Of a stretch of 64,000 nucleotides of DNA, positions 1 to 12,735 are shown in pieces. Each line of letters starts with the position of its first letter. Position 1 is the stretch's first letter. Made by a program: the position numbers and the translations under genes. The notes under the pieces were generated by a model, which was given only the letters and a program-made list of their open reading frames with translations, searched no databases and had not been told where the DNA came from. Source of the DNA: Ophiura sarsii (taxonomy: Eukaryota > Echinodermata > Ophiuroidea > Amphilepidida > Ophiuridae); NCBI GenBank assembly GCA_035610835.1, contig CM069445.1, positions 82,161,786 to 82,225,785 of the forward strand. The letters run 5' to 3'.

Positions 1-140
1 TAACGCGATAAAACAAATAAATAACAAAAAAACTAAAACAAACGGAAATAAATGCACTGGGACAAGCAATGAAAATTGCTGTGCAATAAAACAACAAAGA
101 TATCTGAGACTACTCAGGATATATGGTAACAATAAAGACC

Positions 141-176
141 AACGTTTCAAGTGGATATACCACCCTTCATCAGGGA
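141..176 (-). ncRNA. hammerhead-ribozyme-like core
   Basis: Read on the minus strand, the sequence contains CTGATGA (173-167), a short hairpin GTGG-TATAT-CCAC (163-151) and then GAAAC (148-144). This is the order of the conserved hammerhead core. Such cores are known in the terminal repeats of Penelope-like elements and in retrozymes. I could not define stem III or the cleavage site with certainty, and no Penelope coding region is visible next to it. Confidence 0.35.
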
Positions 177-339
177 CAAAATATAAAAACCAAAGTGTAT
201 AAGATAATGAATAGACAAGTCCACCACTGTAATTATAGCACAATGCCAGTAATAGATGTTGACTACTAGGCATCCAAGTTAACTTGGATGTTAACCCCCG
301 GTCCCGTGGTTATATGGCTTATACCACCTTACTTCGTTA

Positions 340-346
340 ACCCCCT

Positions 347-379
<33 letters not shown>
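340..379. repeat. poly-C tract
   Basis: A nearly uninterrupted run of about 30 C follows a short CCCCCTA stretch. It is one of many long C or G homopolymers in this window and carries no coding signal. Confidence 0.9.
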
Positions 380-381
<2 letters not shown>

Positions 382-429
382 CCAACCAACCGTATACGTA
401 CGGTATTGGTACCCATGACCATTGTTAAC

Positions 430-1905
430 ATAGCATAAGGTGATGACTGTGCAATCACATCAGAAGCACTCCAAGATGGCGGTGACATATTGGTACAAGT
501 TGTCCATGGGTTCTGCATAGAAGTTTACACCACCCTGAAACCACCCAACCAGTAGACCACTGCACCAGTGTTATTGTTCCTCTACCTAAGAAAGGGGACC
601 TCTCTCTTATGACTGACTCTTCCGTCATGTGCAGCTAAAGTATACAACAAGATCATGCTCAACAGAATTAGAGATCATGTTGACTGACCCCATCTTGAGG
701 AATAACCAGGCTGGCTTTCGCCCTGGAAGAAGCTGTGCTCAGCAACTTCCACATCATGAGGAGAATCATGGAAGGGTTTAAAGACCAGCAGCTACCTCTC
801 ACAGTCACATTCATAGACTTCAAGAAAGCCTTCGACTCCATAAACAGGACAGTTATGTTTGCAGTACTGCGACATTACGGAATCCCAAAAGCTTTGTCGA
901 CGCTATAGGTGTACTGTACAACAACCCCAGAAGTGCTGTGATGGATCTATGGCAGTATCTCTGATCCTTTCGCTGTCTTCACAGGAGTGCTACAGGGTGA
1001 TGTTTGGCTCCATTCCTATTTGTGATATTGGTAGACTACCTTTTGAAGAAGGACACATCTGATCTTGACTCAGGGGTTGTGACACACCCACGTCGTTCGA
1101 GGCGTCATCCTGCCATTGTTCTCAACGACTTAGACTTTGCTGATGATACTGCCTTACTCGAGACAACAATTCCACGAGCCCAGACGCAGCTGACAGAAAC
1201 TGCTGCAGCAGCAAAAGACATTGGCCTCGACTACATTAGCGTATCTAAAACAGAGTACATGACTGCCAACTGCAATCCTCACCCGACACCTCAGGTTTAT
1301 GGGGATACCATCAACCATGTGACAGATTTCAGGTATCTTGGCTCTATGATGGCATCTGGTGCAAGTGATTTTAAAAGACGCAAGGCATTAGCACGGTGCG
1401 CTTTCTGGAAGTTAGAACGCCTCTGGAGGAGCCCTCAATAGCATGAATAGGTATCACAACAAAGATGAAATTATTCAATACCACCTGTGTGACTATCTTA
1501 CTGTATGGATGTGAATCCTGGGTGATATCCCAAGATATGGAATGCAAAATAAATGCCTTCGCTACCTCCTGCTACAGGATAATGCTAAACATCAAGCGCA
1601 TCGATCATGTCCCAAACACCACAAGACAGAGCCTCTTACCCACCGTGTAAAGCGCCGCCAGCTGAGATTCCTTGGCCATATACTCCGTCTCCCTGATGAA
1701 GAGCCTGCTAAAAAGTATGCACGCACCAACACATGGCCGAAGGAGACCTGGTCGTCCCTGCACATCATATCTTACATTATATGCAACGCTTACTTGGGGG
1801 ACAATAAAGGCATGATTGAAGATCGACAGAATGTCATTCTTACTCAAGACCGTCGTGCATGGAAGAAACTTGTGGTCGCCTGCTCTGCAGCCGAAGGATG
1901 ATGAT
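430..1905 (+). pseudogene. decayed non-LTR (LINE) reverse transcriptase
   Basis: This is a degenerate LINE reverse transcriptase spread over several frames. The recognisable order is a PKKGDL block near 585, QAGFRPGRSC near 710-735, FIDFKKAFDS near 810-840, LDFADDTALL (active-site ADD, 1130-1160), YLGSMM near 1335, LLYGCESW near 1497-1520 and a C-terminal FLGHILRLPDEE near 1670-1705. The frame changes at least three times, so no full protein can be made. The long C-terminal region ending in WKKLVVACSAAE resembles RTE-type LINEs. The clade is inferred from motif style only. No endonuclease domain is visible upstream, so the copy is 5'-truncated as well as frameshifted. Confidence 0.8.
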
Positions 1906-1919
1906 GACTATTTGTTGCT

Positions 1920-2158
1920 TTAACACTTACGCGGCGGTCGTCTGCAGACGACAGTTCCAAAAGTTCACAAAATGTTTGAAAAAAGTGAACTTTATTGAAT
2001 GTCATCAAATTTGGAATCATTATGAGATATGCATTAGAATAAGTACAAACATGCCTATAGTATTGGTTCAGTCCTTCTTGAGATAGACTTTGAAAGTTGG
2101 GAAAGGTTCCTGACAAAACTGTTTATATAGCGCGTAAAACCAATAGCCGCGTGGAAAA
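1920..2158 (+). repeat. interspersed repeat, copy 1 (CCGCGTGG ends)
   Basis: This block starts TTAACACTTACGCGG and ends CCGCGTGG. It is clearly related to 11159-11392: both contain the segment around AAGTACAAACATGCCTA, TTGGTTCAGT, GTTGGGAAAGGTT and the GCGG ends. The two copies are collinear over about 235 bp with many substitutions. A small non-autonomous DNA element is likely. Confidence 0.7.
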
Positions 2159-2511
2159 TTATAAGCCAATATCTCAGTGACAGTTAAAAATCTAGAGCAA
2201 CGGTTCATCAAATAGGACATTACACTTATTTCTCTTAACAATAACATGGTTAATGGGTAAGAAATAATTCAACAAAATGATTGTGCTGTACAGGAGCCAC
2301 TGAAAAGGAAATTTAATGGATTTGACTTTTCATCTTAATTCCGTATTTTAAAATGCCAAGATTTTGTACAATTGATTAATAAATAATATGATATATATTT
2401 TGAAATATTTATTTGATCTTACAATCTAAATGACAGATAAAGCGCTGTTTGTAAGAGACGAGACTATCCTGTCCTTTAATGTGTAGTCAATATATAATCC
2501 GACTTACAGGC

Positions 2512-2891
2512 TTAGGCATAAAAAAAAAGAGGTTTGATTGGCGTAACCCGACCGACCCTAAATACATCGCCGACCCTGAATATTTTTTATTATTTCGAGG
2601 GGGGAAAAAAATATATATACATTTATAAAAATTGAACAAAGTATTAAAGTTTTTGACTGTTTGCTTTCAATTTCGGCTATTTTAAGTCCCCATCGAAATG
2701 ATATATTGTTGAACACAACAATACATTTTTGCCCGACAATTGAATACGCTAGAGCTATGATTTGTATGTACTGCTGTCTTTCAAGTGTTCAAAAGTAGGT
2801 GATTTTTAGAATTTTTTTTTTAAAAATCCCGATCGACTTCCCTATTTGTTTTGGTCATGTTACGCCAATCAAACCTTTTTTTTTTTAGGCC
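2512..2891. mobile_element. MITE, GGTTTGATTGGCGTAAC ends
   Basis: The terminal inverted repeats are AGGC, an A-run, then GGTTTGATTGGCGTAAC, with the exact complement at the right end (about 2860-2891). The interior is AT-rich with no reading frame of note. A right-end fragment of the same family is fused to the satellite at 34621-34690. Confidence 0.75.
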
Positions 2892-3077
2892 TTATATATA
2901 TTTACGCGAACATAATACCGTGCCAACGGCCATTATATATATAAAGACAGCATTATTAGACATGCTGCTATCTGTGCTCTTTGCATGGGCGTCCATCTCG
3001 GGGGAGACAGGGGGTATCAACCCACCCAGGTTTAATTAAATAACACTTCTTCTTTTTGTTCTACTTCTTTCTTTTTT

Positions 3078-3110
<33 letters not shown>

Positions 3111-4317
3111 GGGTTGCAGCCTCTTTTTGACAATCAGGCAAATATTAGTTGCTTCTTTAGTGTTTATTTGGTGTCGATTTTGTTGTTGTTGTTGTTGCTT
3201 TAGGGGTTTTCCATGGAAGGATAGATGGCATCCATAGAGGGACGCGGATGACCCAGTCTACTTTGATGCTAAGTGAGAAAAGTCCTAATTTCAAATGGAG
3301 TCACCCATTAAACGTCATTTGAAATTCTCACTCCCTGTGTAGGAATTGCAAATGGAATAGCCCATTTTGAAACATAATAATCATCTTTCCACAACAGAAG
3401 TGTGTTTTACTAAAATCAAAATCTAACACAAATTATTATGTATTTATATTGTTTCTTGTTTTATTGTGTATTTTTGTTACATCTGTTGAAATACGTTTTA
3501 TTGTAGATACTGTACTTATATTATATGCATTGATATTATATGTTATATAAATAATGTCGAGCAAGTACTTGTAATACTTGTCACGTATAATAATAATTCC
3601 TGCACAAACATATGGTGATAAGCTTATTTGACCAATTTCAATTTGCAAAAGAAAAACAACTTCATTAAATGGATGACAAATCAATCACGAAAATATTAAT
3701 TTGCAATATTACCCGTTTTCCTCATTAGAGCTTATGTGACATTTTATAATAATATCTCAGTATATTTTCTTGACTAATAAATCATCCTTTGTGACATATA
3801 CAATTGTCTTACTTGACAAATTAAAATTTAAAAAAATTGTAGACCTAATGCACAAAATACACACTTCTTGAATAAATTAACAATAGCACATTAATTTGTT
3901 TCGCGCTCCTTTTAATCTTAATGCGATCGTTAAAAGAAATATCGATCTTGTCACGCTCCCCCCTCCCCCATTGACTTTCTAAACAAGTTGTTTATTTGCA
4001 TACAATCTAGTCGTATGAAACATTATTTGACCAATTGTCTGATTGGCTGATATATAGCTCCCACTCCCCCCACCGAGGAGTCTTAACTTATCGAGGATAA
4101 TGGTAAACATAACATTTGACGACTGCATTAATTTCTGGACAGATACTCATAATATAAACACAAAATTGCACACGATGTCTGATATGGACTGTTTTTGCTA
4201 TAAATAGGTGTATAAAACATTTGTTTAAATATTTAAAATGCTAATAATGAACTAATTATTGGGCTAGGCCTAACTATTAATTTCGTGGTTTTTATATTCT
4301 GGGATGTGACGTCAGAA
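2892..4317. other. no gene seen; G-run and simple repeats
   Basis: The stretch contains a poly-G tract (about 3079-3109) and a small imperfect inverted pair around CAAATGGA...CCATT (3280-3370); a related fragment lies at 26497-26525. The rest is AT-rich without coding character. Confidence 0.6.
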
Positions 4318-4580
4318 TATATGAGACTCTGATTATAGTCACATGACTGATTATAGTCACATGACTCCAATTAGAGTCACATGACTCCGATTAGAGTCAC
4401 ATGACGCCGATTAGAGTCACATGACTCCGATTATAGTCACATGACTCCGATTATAGTCACATGACTCCGATTAGTCCGATTAGAGTCGCATGACTCTGAT
4501 CAGAGTCGCATGACTCTGATTAGAGTCGCACGACTCTGATTAGAGTCGCATGACTCTGATTAGAGTCATGTAGACATGAT
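4318..4580. repeat. 20-bp tandem satellite with palindromic units
   Basis: About 13 units of roughly 20 bp follow the pattern GACTCYGATTAGAGTCRCAT. Within each unit GACTC and GAGTC face each other, so every unit is nearly a perfect palindrome. There are two subtypes: CACAT units on the left half and CGCAT units on the right half, with a short unit at the switch near 4470. Confidence 0.9.
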
Positions 4581-7389
4581 AGAGTCTGATATTAAACTTA
4601 CAAGAGGCTTTTCACGTCGCGAAAATTATATTTTGAAAATTTCATATTTTCACTTCTCATCCTTTGTTTGGTGTGTAAATTAATTGAATTCAAATGTGAA
4701 TAAATGAATCTAAAACAACTCCCACTCAGTGTGGGGGGGGGGGTGCGGTTGCCACGTGAAAATACATTGGGCAATTATATATATGCTTGGCGGGAATCGC
4801 GCAGGTGAAGTGAGTGAGTTGCTACAAAGTGAGTGAGTTGCTATTGAAAGGGATGGGTAGGATTGATCAATATAGATAATTAATACATTATTGCACACAC
4901 CCAACTTTTAAACAATCAAGTCTAATTAAAGGCGCACAAAATAATTGCAGAGTTATAGTATTAACAGCTTAAACGGGGACTCGATATCTTTTCAGGTGAA
5001 AATGATTGAAAAAAATAACAAACCTCCGTGCAGCTATCTTCCTAATCATTTTCGGAACAGGGAGACGTAAACATTTTATGATATTTGCCCCCATCATGTC
5101 CATCGCCCATCGATTGTCTTCTACATTAAGTATAAATAGAACAATATTTTTCATTTTTATATGCCTCATCAAATTAACTCAAACTACAAATAAGATATTT
5201 CACACGATTTCATGATACTTGCTATTTGCCATTTCATAGTCTATTGAAATCTGGGGGGGAGCACTCTGATAAATTGGCGGTACGCGAAAATGAATCATCC
5301 AAAGTTGTGGTGTTTTTTTAACCATTTCATCCATTTTGTCACTCAAAGAACCCCTTTTAGGACAATCTATTCAAAATGTCACGGTCTTTTTATGTAATTG
5401 TTGGCATTTTCCAACAAAACGAACCTATTTTTGGAATATTCACAAAATGTTCATGGTTCGAAAAGTCCAGCTTTATACTGCTAAAGTACCCGTATCCATA
5501 CTTGATGAGTGCCTAGCTCGGGGCTCATCTTACAATTTGGTTATCAAATCAGCCAAAATTATCTTTAAATCGTTTTCCCTGTGATGAGTTGACAATACAG
5601 GTACAGGTACAGCCTAATGTCAGATTCAAGTAAAAAAAATGTGTAAAATAAACCCCAAGCATGCACGTCCGTGAGTTTTTTACATGCCCTTCATTGTAAA
5701 AAAAGGACGGAGGGAGGAACATCTTTTTTGGAATGTTAAATGTCATCAGTCTTTAACGGAGTGGGATAGAAAACCGTTAATCCTGGATGATTATACATGA
5801 TTTTTAGAGTTGTACCATTCAAAAACAAATGTCCCTTGTCCATCACTCTCACGTTATAGATAAAGAGAAGGATAAACACATAAGTACTCAGTAAACGCCA
5901 ACATTACAATTCAAATGGACTATCTATAAGACCAAATTAGTCATTTCCATTCACATAAGTCGTATAATATATACATCATGTTGACCAATTTTGCATGATT
6001 ACAAAAGTAATCAAAACAATGTCTCATACGACTTATTTGCATGACAATGATTGACTTATTTTACGTTGGATTCTATGTCATATATGTATCAGGCCACTTT
6101 TAAACATTAATTGTTAGATTCTCGTAGCACTGGCCTTCGAAAAGTAAAGAGGGAGGTCGATTTTTATTTTTTATTTTTACTAAAGTGATCACATAAATAT
6201 TGCTGTTTTCATGCAAATTCTATATTGCCAGCATCAAGAAAACGGTGAGGCTCTTTTTTATTTTGAAGTTTATGAGGGTTTGATAGACCCTTTTATAAAC
6301 ACTTGAAAGTGACTGTAGTTGATAAAATACATAATTAGGCCTCAACCATTACAATTTCAGTATTAGAAACGCAATAATTATTAAAAATTGAAAGAAAAAG
6401 AAAACAACTTGACCTTATCCCAAAAAGTGAGAAGGGAGGGCTACGGGAATTGAATTAGTTTTTTAAGTGGCCTATAACCGAATGCAAATGCATGTATGTT
6501 TATAAGCGTCATATATCCCACTGTGTGCCATCTGATCTGAAATGTTATGTCCACTATCATGGCTATATGATATAAGCGTTACAATATGTTACACTTGGTG
6601 TGTAACAAATGCAGTTTTAGTAACTGAGTATCATTTATGATACATGATACACTTAGTGTTACATAATTAAATGGTGTTAAGTTACTGGTAATCATGTTAC
6701 GTATAGCTTCCACACTTAATACATAAATATTGTAATGTTTTAAGACACATGCATGATTTTGTTGTATGTTTGAGCGTAAAAAATCCATGATTCACCCATC
6801 ATACTTTGAAGCACAATACAGTGTAATGTAAACAAATACCAATGTTTAAATACTTGAACGCATTGTTGTGTTTAAAAACACATACCGTGTTTAAACACAA
6901 ACACAATTACAGTATTTAAATACTTCAATGAATATAGTGTTTAAATACTGAAGCATATTAGTGTTGAAAACTGTGTGTATACTATTTTAGTCTGTGCATG
7001 TATAAATACTGAACTCCACAAATATGCGTCGATCGAACGTTACCATATATGGGCAAATACAGTATTTATTAAAATAATTTGTAACTTTAAAAAGGACCAT
7101 TATTTTTGAGTGACTTTGTTGAATTGAGTAATACCTCAATACACTCAAACGTGTGCAGTGTGATATACGTATCTGGATATTTGGTCAGGTTCTACGAAGA
7201 TATAATAAAATAAATAGCTACCATATTTTCCAAGTAAACACCCTGTTTTCAGATGGTACTATTAACTCACTATAAATATAGCCACACCAAATCATTTGGC
7301 ATTAAGAAACGCACTGTTTTATAAAAATCTGAGATTTTGTGGTTTATATAATGTTTGTTTAACATGATGGAGATACAGCAAGAAGGATA
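4581..7389. other. no gene seen; palindrome cluster at 6840-6970
   Basis: This is AT-rich intergenic sequence. Open frames in it (for example 5336-5584) resemble no family I know and look like chance. At 6840-6970 several near-palindromes of the type GTGTTTAAACAC and GTATTTAAATAC recur about every 25-35 bp. Confidence 0.55.
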
Positions 7390-7823
7390 CAGGGTGAGTA
7401 AAAATATGAAGGCAACCAATGCTTGAACCAATAGCTGTATTTTATTTACTGCTATCAACAAAAAGAATCACAGCATTTCATGGTACCGTTATCCAGTTAT
7501 GACTATTTTGGTAAAGTTACTGCATTTTGAAACCGAACAAAATATTGAGTATTGTATATGACGCATGATATTTATAATTAGTGGCTACATGCATGAAACA
7601 CGATAACTAATTAATAAGACAAACAAACTTGCTCAGATATTATGTTCATACATTAAATGCAAAATAATGACAAAACATTGTCATTATTTCGTGAATTCAG
7701 CGGAGCAAAGATAAATCAGGCTTTTGTGATGATCGGATTAGTGTGCGCCATATTCAGTAATGAAATTCAAAAGAGCTTGATATCATAAATCTTGTTCTGT
7801 TTTTAAAATGTACACTTTTATCT

Positions 7824-8196
7824 AAGGGACGCACCATTAGATACTCAGGGGGGGGGGGGGGGCATGGAAGTTTTTAAAATAAAAAAAACTTTGCCCACTA
7901 TCCAGGAAAAAAACAAAACTTTGCCCACCAACCAGGAAAAAGAAGAAAAAAAATGACCCACTGCTGAGTAAAAAAAAAAAAGATGACTCACCCAAAAGGC
8001 CCAACTCAATGTAAAGAAAACCATTAAAACCTAAACAAAAAACACTTTGCCGGCTTTGCTAAAAAAAAAAAAAATACTTGCCGCCTTCGGGGGCAAAAAA
8101 AAAAAAATTCCGCCTACTTCGGTGGCGAAAAAAAAAAATCCGCCCGACCCCAACTTCCATGCCCCCCCCCCCTGAAAATCAAATGGTGCGTCCCTA
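7824..8196. mobile_element. MITE, GGGACGCACCATT ends, copy 1
   Basis: The ends are AAGGGACGCACCATTAGAT plus a G-run, and a C-run plus AAATGGTGCGTCCCTA. The interior holds A-rich repeats with CCACTATCC/CCACCAACC motifs. The element at 36748-36981 has the same ends. Confidence 0.75.
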
Positions 8197-8303
8197 AATG
8201 GGCATAAAACATGTTTTCCTCAACCAATTTTTACCACCAACTAAAATTCTTTGAAAGCTAAGGAGACAGCCTCTGTCACAATAAATAATTTGAGAAATTT
8301 CTG

Positions 8304-8748
8304 CACATATGTGACGTGTTCTACCGAAACCAGACGGAATTGGGCAGAGCTCCAAACTGAGAAATAGCCCAAAACATGATTGGGGGTGATTTTGGGGGGA
8401 ATTTGAGTTTCTGGTAAATAATTAATCTTTAGAGTGTTTATAACAATATTGTGAAAGATTCAGATTAAAAAATCATCCTAAATGTATGTTTCAGTGATTT
8501 AAAAAAATCCTAGTTCTAGTAAGAAGCCTAGTTCTAGTTACTTTAAAGGGCGATATCTCAGTTTGGAGTTTTCATAAAGACCGTAAAAGACAAACTTGAA
8601 AATGATGTAACTCCGCTTTGGGAAGTCCGATTAAAAAAAGAGAGGTACCACTGTAAAGCTGAAGATCTCTAGTTTAATAATCAATTACTAACTCAATTTT
8701 GATATCTTGCCCAATTGTGTCTGGTTTCGGTAGAACATGTCACATATA
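8304..8748. mobile_element. MITE, TTCTACCGAAACCAGAC ends
   Basis: Inverted ends of about 38 bp (CACATATGTGACGTGTTC... and its near-complement ending at 8747) enclose about 370 bp. The interior also has a weaker inverted pair, CTCCAAACTGAGA/TCTCAGTTTGGAG. No coding potential. Confidence 0.75.
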
Positions 8749-9103
8749 TTTAGAATTCTTAAACAGCAAAGAAAGGTTAAGCAATCTCATTGGTTCTCAG
8801 AGAAATCGGCGACATCTCTATGAGACAATAGAACACGGGGAAGTGGGGCTTACGTTTTAACAGCGCGCCCGACCTTCACAATGCGTGGTTTGCTCCATAA
8901 CGCGCACTTATGCAGTGCGTCTTTAGCGCTTTTCCTGCGTTTATGCCGGCGCTGCGACGCTTACGCATGGTTTACTCATCGCATGTGATTGGATGGAATG
9001 TTTGTGGGCTATTCGATCCTAGCAGGGGTAAAAGTTGTCAAATGTGGACAATAAAATGTACTTATTTCTTTGATAAATGCCTAAAGTATGATTGTTTAAG
9101 AAT

Positions 9104-9294
9104 GAGAATAAAGGTATTGTTTTTAGACCGTACCCGTGTTATATTGTCTGACATAAATGCGTTCGATAGTATTATTTTTTGCGTAGAACAACTCCGCCTG
9201 CGGCGTCGTTGTTCTACTTAAAATAATACTATCGTCCGCATTTATGTCAGACAATATAACACGGGTACGGTCTAAAAACAATACCTTTATTCTC
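9104..9294. mobile_element. near-perfect hairpin element
   Basis: Two arms of about 80 bp are nearly exact complements (AATAAAGGTATTGTTTTTAG ... CTAAAAACAATACCTTTATT) around a GC-rich loop, CGCCTGCGGCG. An open frame running through the left arm is a by-product of the palindrome. Confidence 0.8.
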
Positions 9295-9339
9295 TAAATA
9301 AAATCCCAAAGTTGAGTGCACTTTTTTTTACTCACCCTG

Positions 9340-10554
9340 TATACAGTCCAATCCTGCGCAAATAAATACCATTTTGACAATACGTCATATTTGCTTGCAA
9401 GGATCACAGCTAACTCAAGATAATATCCTATTTTCTGAATTTTGACAAATTCAAAAGAGGGTTGGTTCTCTCTGTTTTTACAATTGTTGGTAGTGGAGCG
9501 GCGTCCTTTTTATGGTTTGAATCAGCTGGTAACATTCACCAAGGAAAATTCCGTTTTGACATCAGTGAATGTATACCTTTACGTTTAAAGTGTTATTATA
9601 TTTCCCCCCTCCAATCCATCAGTATATACTTTAGCATGACTTTAGTTATTAATAAAATAGGTATGCATTCCCAATGACGTAGGAAACCTGTCCCGTTAAT
9701 CAATAATGCTTGTCGATAGGGAAATTAGCTAACACAACAATAAGAATATCTGCTTTCTTCCCTCGAGGTCAAGTCTGGACATTAAATATGCCGCTAGAAA
9801 ATTTGAAGTGGTATCCATGAACCATGAATATACCACATTTCCCAAGACCACATTTTCGCCTGAAATTGGACACCTATTTTTTTAAACAAAATATTGGCAA
9901 TCATGTTTGAAATCCGCATTTCAGACATTTTGAGGGTACATGTAATACTAAAAGTTTTTAAAAATTGACTCGTGTAAATACTAACATTTGCACCGACCCT
10001 CTTCTGAATTGATATGAGTACCCCCGGGGAGTACCCCCGGATCGGAATGATCCATGTCAGTGGAAAATGAGATCTCATTGGATACACTAAGGGAATAAGG
10101 CTGTGGGCTTAACAATGCTTAAGGTGATAATGGTGATGGTCTGGATTGTTTTAAGGGTAAATTTGTGGATAATTATTAATAATAATTAATAATTACAGAA
10201 GGTCTTTGAATTATATGAATAATAATATTACCAACCACAAATTTAATAAATAGTGGCGTAGTGACTGATATATCAATTATAAGTTATTTGAAAACACCTT
10301 GAACGCGCTAATACAATTTAATACGATGTTGGTAATCTTCCAAATACTGGGTTTTAAGGAAATGTAAAATTGATTATGCAGAATTCGAGGCAAGATGGTA
10401 CAAACAATATCACTTTGATTTGTCAGCTAGCTAGGTGTGGTTTCAATCCATATAACCTAATTATGTATACATTAATTACCTTATCAAAAACAATCTTAAG
10501 TAAAAACATATCATCAGCTCTTACAGTCGAAGGTTTCATAGTGAGAAAGGTTCT
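9340..10554. other. no gene seen
   Basis: AT-rich intergenic sequence with a short inverted pair, GTACCCCCGGGGAGTACCC, near 10018-10037. I see no coding signal. Confidence 0.5.
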
Positions 10555-11095
10555 TTAAGGGGGGACTCAAGGAAGTTTTTGACTTGATTTTTTGAATTTT
10601 GTGAGTGCTGTAATTTTTGAACTATTAACCAAATGCATATAAAAGTATGATATGTAAAGACACTAACTTATGGACAATTTTTTTTTTTTTTAAACCTTAT
10701 CTAATATTGTTTGAAATTTAGACCAAAAAGCGCCAAAAAAGTGATTTTTTTTCATTTTTTTCACTTTTTTCAAAATTTCAAAAAATATTAGATAAGGTTT
10801 AAAAAAAAAAAAATCGTCCCTAAGTTAGTGTCTTAACATCATAATCTAGCAATTTGGGAATTTCTTACTCACAATTATTTTTGTTAGCTTTGTTGAACTT
10901 TTTGGGGTCCAAAAAGTGATTTTTTGTGATTTTCTCAAAAAACCAACATTTGTGGTCAAATTTGACGCAAAATATGGATTCTCTGACCTATTTCCTTTCA
11001 AAAAATGTATACTTTTATATACATTTGAGTCATAGTTCAATAATTACAGCACTCACAAAATTCAAAAAGTGACTTCCTTGAGTCCCCCCTTTTAA
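10555..11095. mobile_element. foldback element, TTAAGGGGGGACTCAAGG ends
   Basis: The left arm TTAAGGGGGGACTCAAGGAA is answered by TTCCTTGAGTCCCCCCTTTTAA at the right. The complementarity continues inward through GAATTTTGTGAGTGCTGTAA and through an inner hairpin (ACCTTATCTAATATT, 10695-10800). It resembles 18831-19548 in its end sequence and in a TTTCCT...ATGTATACTTTTAT block, so the two are probably related families. Confidence 0.8.
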
Positions 11096-11158
11096 GTCTA
11101 ATTACTGCTGTGAGTCTTTTTGGCACCAGTACTGCTTAGCTTCATATGTGGTTTCATT

Positions 11159-11392
11159 ATTAACACTTTCCACGCGGTAGTCTGCATGCAGACAACAGTT
11201 CCCACATTTCACAAAATGTTTCAAAATTGTCAAAATTATCGAATCCCATTACCATATTTGGAATCACCATGAGAAATGCATTAAAATAAGTACAAACATG
11301 CCTAGTATTGGTTCAGTAACTCAAAAGACAGTTGGGAAAGGTTTCTGAAAATCTGTTTTGTATAATAATGGTAAAACTATAACCGCGTGGTA
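11159..11392 (+). repeat. interspersed repeat, copy 2 (CCGCGTGG ends)
   Basis: Second copy of the 1920-2158 family. It starts TTAACACTTTCCACGCGG and ends AACCGCGTGG, so CCACGCGG and CCGCGTGG form short inverted ends. Confidence 0.7.
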
Positions 11393-12735
11393 GACATGGG
11401 CCTATGAATAGTTGGAAAGTCCATATTCTGGATTCAGTTATGGAATTCTTCTTGTAAAAGGTGTGTGAGGCGATTAACTAATCCTTCTTTATATCACAAT
11501 CAAAATTGAGGTTTTGGTACATCACGAGATTGTCCATATTTTTCTCATTAGACCTGCAACATGTATGTATGCCTGAGAGATGCTTTGTATCAATGCTATT
11601 ATTTAAAATGCGAAGAAGTGTTGTGAATTATTTACAGATGTGGTTTAGCTTTACCACAAAATGACGTTCACAGTACTTATATCATGTGCAAATTTGGCTC
11701 TGGATCATTACCACTGGGGCAATATCGCTCTTGTTCTTAAATATGTATAAAATATAGAAATCGTCATGTGAAAAAAAAATCGAATCTTAATTCACCTTTA
11801 AAACTTGTAAAGTCTCTTTACAAGGTTTGGCGATTGTACTCAGCTTGATACAATAGCAATACCCCCCACCCCCCAAAAAAAAATATATATATATATTTCA
11901 CATCCTTTATTGATTTGAGTGTAAATTTCACGTCTCAACCATTTCCGTTTTCACTTGTACTACATTGTATATGGGATCCATATTATTATCAATTTTAAAT
12001 TACAAGACAAATTGCTATATTTAAAAAAGATATTAAAGTCGATTCTGATACCCGCATGCATCTGTGTGGATTGCCAACGTTCATCATAACAATCGATCAT
12101 AAAAATAGGGTACCTTCAGGTCACTGGTGATCAGTTATATGTTGGTTATTGAATTCATAGTTAGTTTGATTCATTCCAAAATATACAATAGAGAACATGT
12201 GTGCATCCAATACCATGCACAAACACAGAGTTAAGAGTTTGCAAGCAAAATATACTGGGGTGCACTTTAATGTATAGATCCAAACCTTATATCATATTAA
12301 CAATGTTTAGGATGAACATTTAAGCTGAACGTTGAACGTTGAACGTTGGACCATATTCTAATCTAATCTGTAGCCGATTTCTTTTCACTTTGTTATTCAT
12401 TGTTTTCCCATCATCCCATGGAGGTAAATTGGGCTTTCAAACTCTTATTTGAGGTACTGAACGCACACGTTCATATGCTATTTGATTAAAATGATCGCGA
12501 ATTTAATGAAGGTCTGTTGATGTACTACTAGTGTATCTTTTGTGAAACCTTTAACATTGTTTAACGTGCCGAGTCTTTATCAATAGGAATTAGTAGGGTT
12601 AATATGAAACCACACAAAGCAGCTAGACGTTTTATACTTTTTTCAACAGTTCAATCACATATAATAATAATAACAAGTTTTAAATAAGGCTATAACAATT
12701 ATTTCATGACTGTGATAACTAAAAGCTGCCTGCTG
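11393..12735 (-). other. probable 3' UTR and downstream region of the SREB gene
   Basis: No gene is seen on either strand. On the minus strand an AATAAA signal lies at 11911-11906, about 830 bases after the receptor stop codon, and is a reasonable poly(A) site. A short direct repeat of GAACGTT occurs near 12330-12350. Confidence 0.4.

Larger units (their letters stand above)
7390..9339. mobile_element. composite Tc1/mariner-like foldback with nested MITEs
   Basis: The left end CAGGGTGAGTAAAAA at 7390 and the right end TTTTTACTCACCCTG ending at 9339 are exact complements. Both are flanked by TA, the target duplication typical of Tc1/mariner elements. No transposase is visible. Three other inverted-repeat elements lie inside (7824-8196, 8304-8748, 9104-9294), so this is a nest. 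The two ends could also come from separate insertions. Confidence 0.5.

Noticed and set aside
5336..5584. An 82-codon plus-strand frame
   Set aside because: No recognisable domain, no splice context and unremarkable codon use in AT-rich intergenic DNA.
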